From Akkermansiaceae bacterium (lineage in GTDB: Bacteria; Verrucomicrobiota; Verrucomicrobiia; Verrucomicrobiales; Akkermansiaceae), in the NCBI GenBank assembly GCA_026461385.1, contig JAPJNB010000134.1, positions 1 through 34,104 on the forward strand: 34,104 nt of DNA. Reading direction: 5' to 3'. Below, piece after piece: positions 33,418 to 34,104 of the stretch. Position 1 is the first letter of the stretch. Each line of letters starts with the position of its first letter. A program made the position numbers and the translations under genes. Below the pieces are notes generated by a model. It was not told where the DNA came from. It ran no database searches and saw nothing but the letters and a program-made list of their open reading frames with translations.

Positions 33418-34104
33418 ATGTCCGCGAACCATGATCATGAGGTGGCTGTAAAATGGTATCAAACGGGCGAATTGCCAAAAGCCAAAATATTTTGTGCTAA
33501 GGTGCTTTCGAAAAAGCCAAAACATGCACTTGCGCTCCAGCTTATGGGTCTGATTGCTCATCGAGAGGGCAACTATGCCATGGCGATTGAGTGGGCGCTT
33601 AAAGCGGTGTCGGCAAAGACTAATTTTGCTGAAGCCTACAACAGCCTTGGAGCTGCATACCTCGCAAATGACAATTTTGATGGAGCATTGGACTCATTTC
33701 GAATGGGTGTAGAAATTCAACCTGAAAACATTCGGTTGCTGGCTAACTATGCAGCCGTGCTGAAGGAGTGCGGCATGATCAGCGAATCGATTGAGGTTCA
33801 CCAAAGCGTGCTGAAGGCTAATCCAGGTTGGCATGAGGCAAGAAGCAGTCTGTTGTTAATTAGCCATTATCTTCCGGGACATGACCCGATGGCTCTTTTC
33901 GATGGTCATCGAAAATGGTCATTTTTGCACGCGTCAGCACATTTGCCCAAGTCTGAAACGCCTTCCAACTGTGTAGAGAAGGATACTCGTCGATTGCGGG
34001 TTGGCTTTGTATCACCGGACCTGCGTGATCACCCAGTTGCAAGATTCATAACACCCTATATCGAGAATCACGACAGTCAAAATTTTGAGTTGTTTGTGTA
34101 TGCA
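33418..34104 (+). CDS. TPR protein with O-GlcNAc transferase-like domain, N-terminal part (partial)
   Basis: ATG 33418 opens 229 codons to the window end with no stop. Residues about 10-160 are TPR repeats (NSLGAAYLANDNFDGALDSFR, then LLANYAAVLKECGMISESIE). From about 190 comes RLRVGFVSPDLRDHPVARF, the start of the SPINDLY/OGT (GT41) catalytic region with the conserved His. Bacterial relatives glycosylate proteins or build surface glycans. Base composition is about 45% GC in the first 120 bases (hand count) against about 58% in the CvfB-like gene, and codons are AT-rich, suggesting recent transfer or a low-GC surface-glycan island beginning here. Confidence 0.88.
   Translation, partial: MSANHDHEVAVKWYQTGELPKAKIFCAKVLSKKPKHALALQLMGLIAHREGNYAMAIEWALKAVSAKTNFAEAYNSLGAAYLANDNFDGALDSFRMGVEIQPENIRLLANYAAVLKECGMISESIEVHQSVLKANPGWHEARSSLLLISHYLPGHDPMALFDGHRKWSFLHASAHLPKSETPSNCVEKDTRRLRVGFVSPDLRDHPVARFITPYIENHDSQNFELFVYA

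Noticed and set aside
1..34104. tRNA or rRNA genes
   Set aside because: No cloverleaf-like GTTCGANTC context with matching stems and no rRNA-like conserved blocks were found by eye.

Overview
The window looks like chromosomal DNA of a member of the Verrucomicrobiota, probably near the Verrucomicrobiae/Akkermansiaceae side. The grounds are indirect: about 57-58% GC by spot counts, few recognisable Shine-Dalgarno sites, a TPR-plus-secretin protein of the kind I associate with this phylum, an SHD1-domain thioredoxin pair of PVC type, and a putative LexA box close to the motif I recall for this phylum. No rRNA, tRNA, CRISPR array or intact transposase gene was seen.

Layout. 1-7532 (minus strand) is housekeeping: the 5' end of a citramalate synthase gene, a CE15 glucuronoyl esterase, pyruvate carboxylase, frr, pyrH and an M29 aminopeptidase. 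7659-10430 (plus) holds purN, ruvA and an ExuT-like transporter. 10455-12052 (minus) is the overlapping pair aroK-queG. 12200-13592 (plus) is a tandem duplication of secreted SHD1-thioredoxin proteins, the second without its CxxC. 13625-15989 (plus) is an iron-uptake operon (candidate Fur box, feoA, feoB, Cys-rich membrane peptide), followed by ribF. 16971-17143 carries a putative LexA-controlled 45-residue ORF. 17207-21931 (plus) holds a TPR-secretin, an AsmA-like membrane protein and a long-form hibernation factor. 21952-26370 (minus) holds a GlcD-like oxidase, an alpha-glucan phosphorylase homologue lacking the PLP lysine, and an acyltransferase. 26371-27107 is a non-coding, repeat-filled island. 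27108-33306 is mixed housekeeping: phosphohexomutase, an RlmI-like methyltransferase, a Nudix hydrolase, a HAD phosphatase, a CvfB-like S1 protein and a pRiA4b-ORF3-like protein. From about 33.3 kb the base composition drops to about 45% GC, where a TPR/O-GlcNAc-transferase-like gene begins and runs off the end.

How the genes connect. pyrH-frr, aroK-queG, feoA-feoB-peptide and the phosphorylase-like/glcD pair are tightly spaced or overlapping and probably co-transcribed. The GT35-like protein and the phosphohexomutase both point to alpha-glucan/glucose-phosphate metabolism, but the former may not be a working phosphorylase. CE15 and the ExuT-like carrier would fit glucuronate-containing plant or algal polysaccharides, although they are not in one operon.

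Most unusual signals: (i) the heptamer TGTTAGA/TCTAACA occurs about 20 times on both strands, in several reading frames and between genes, far above chance; (ii) a LexA-like palindrome sits directly ahead of an undescribed basic mini-protein; (iii) Ser replaces the PLP lysine in the GT35 homologue; (iv) a young tandem duplication lost its redox cysteines; (v) an intergenic island is built from about 150-bp direct repeats. All counts were made by eye.
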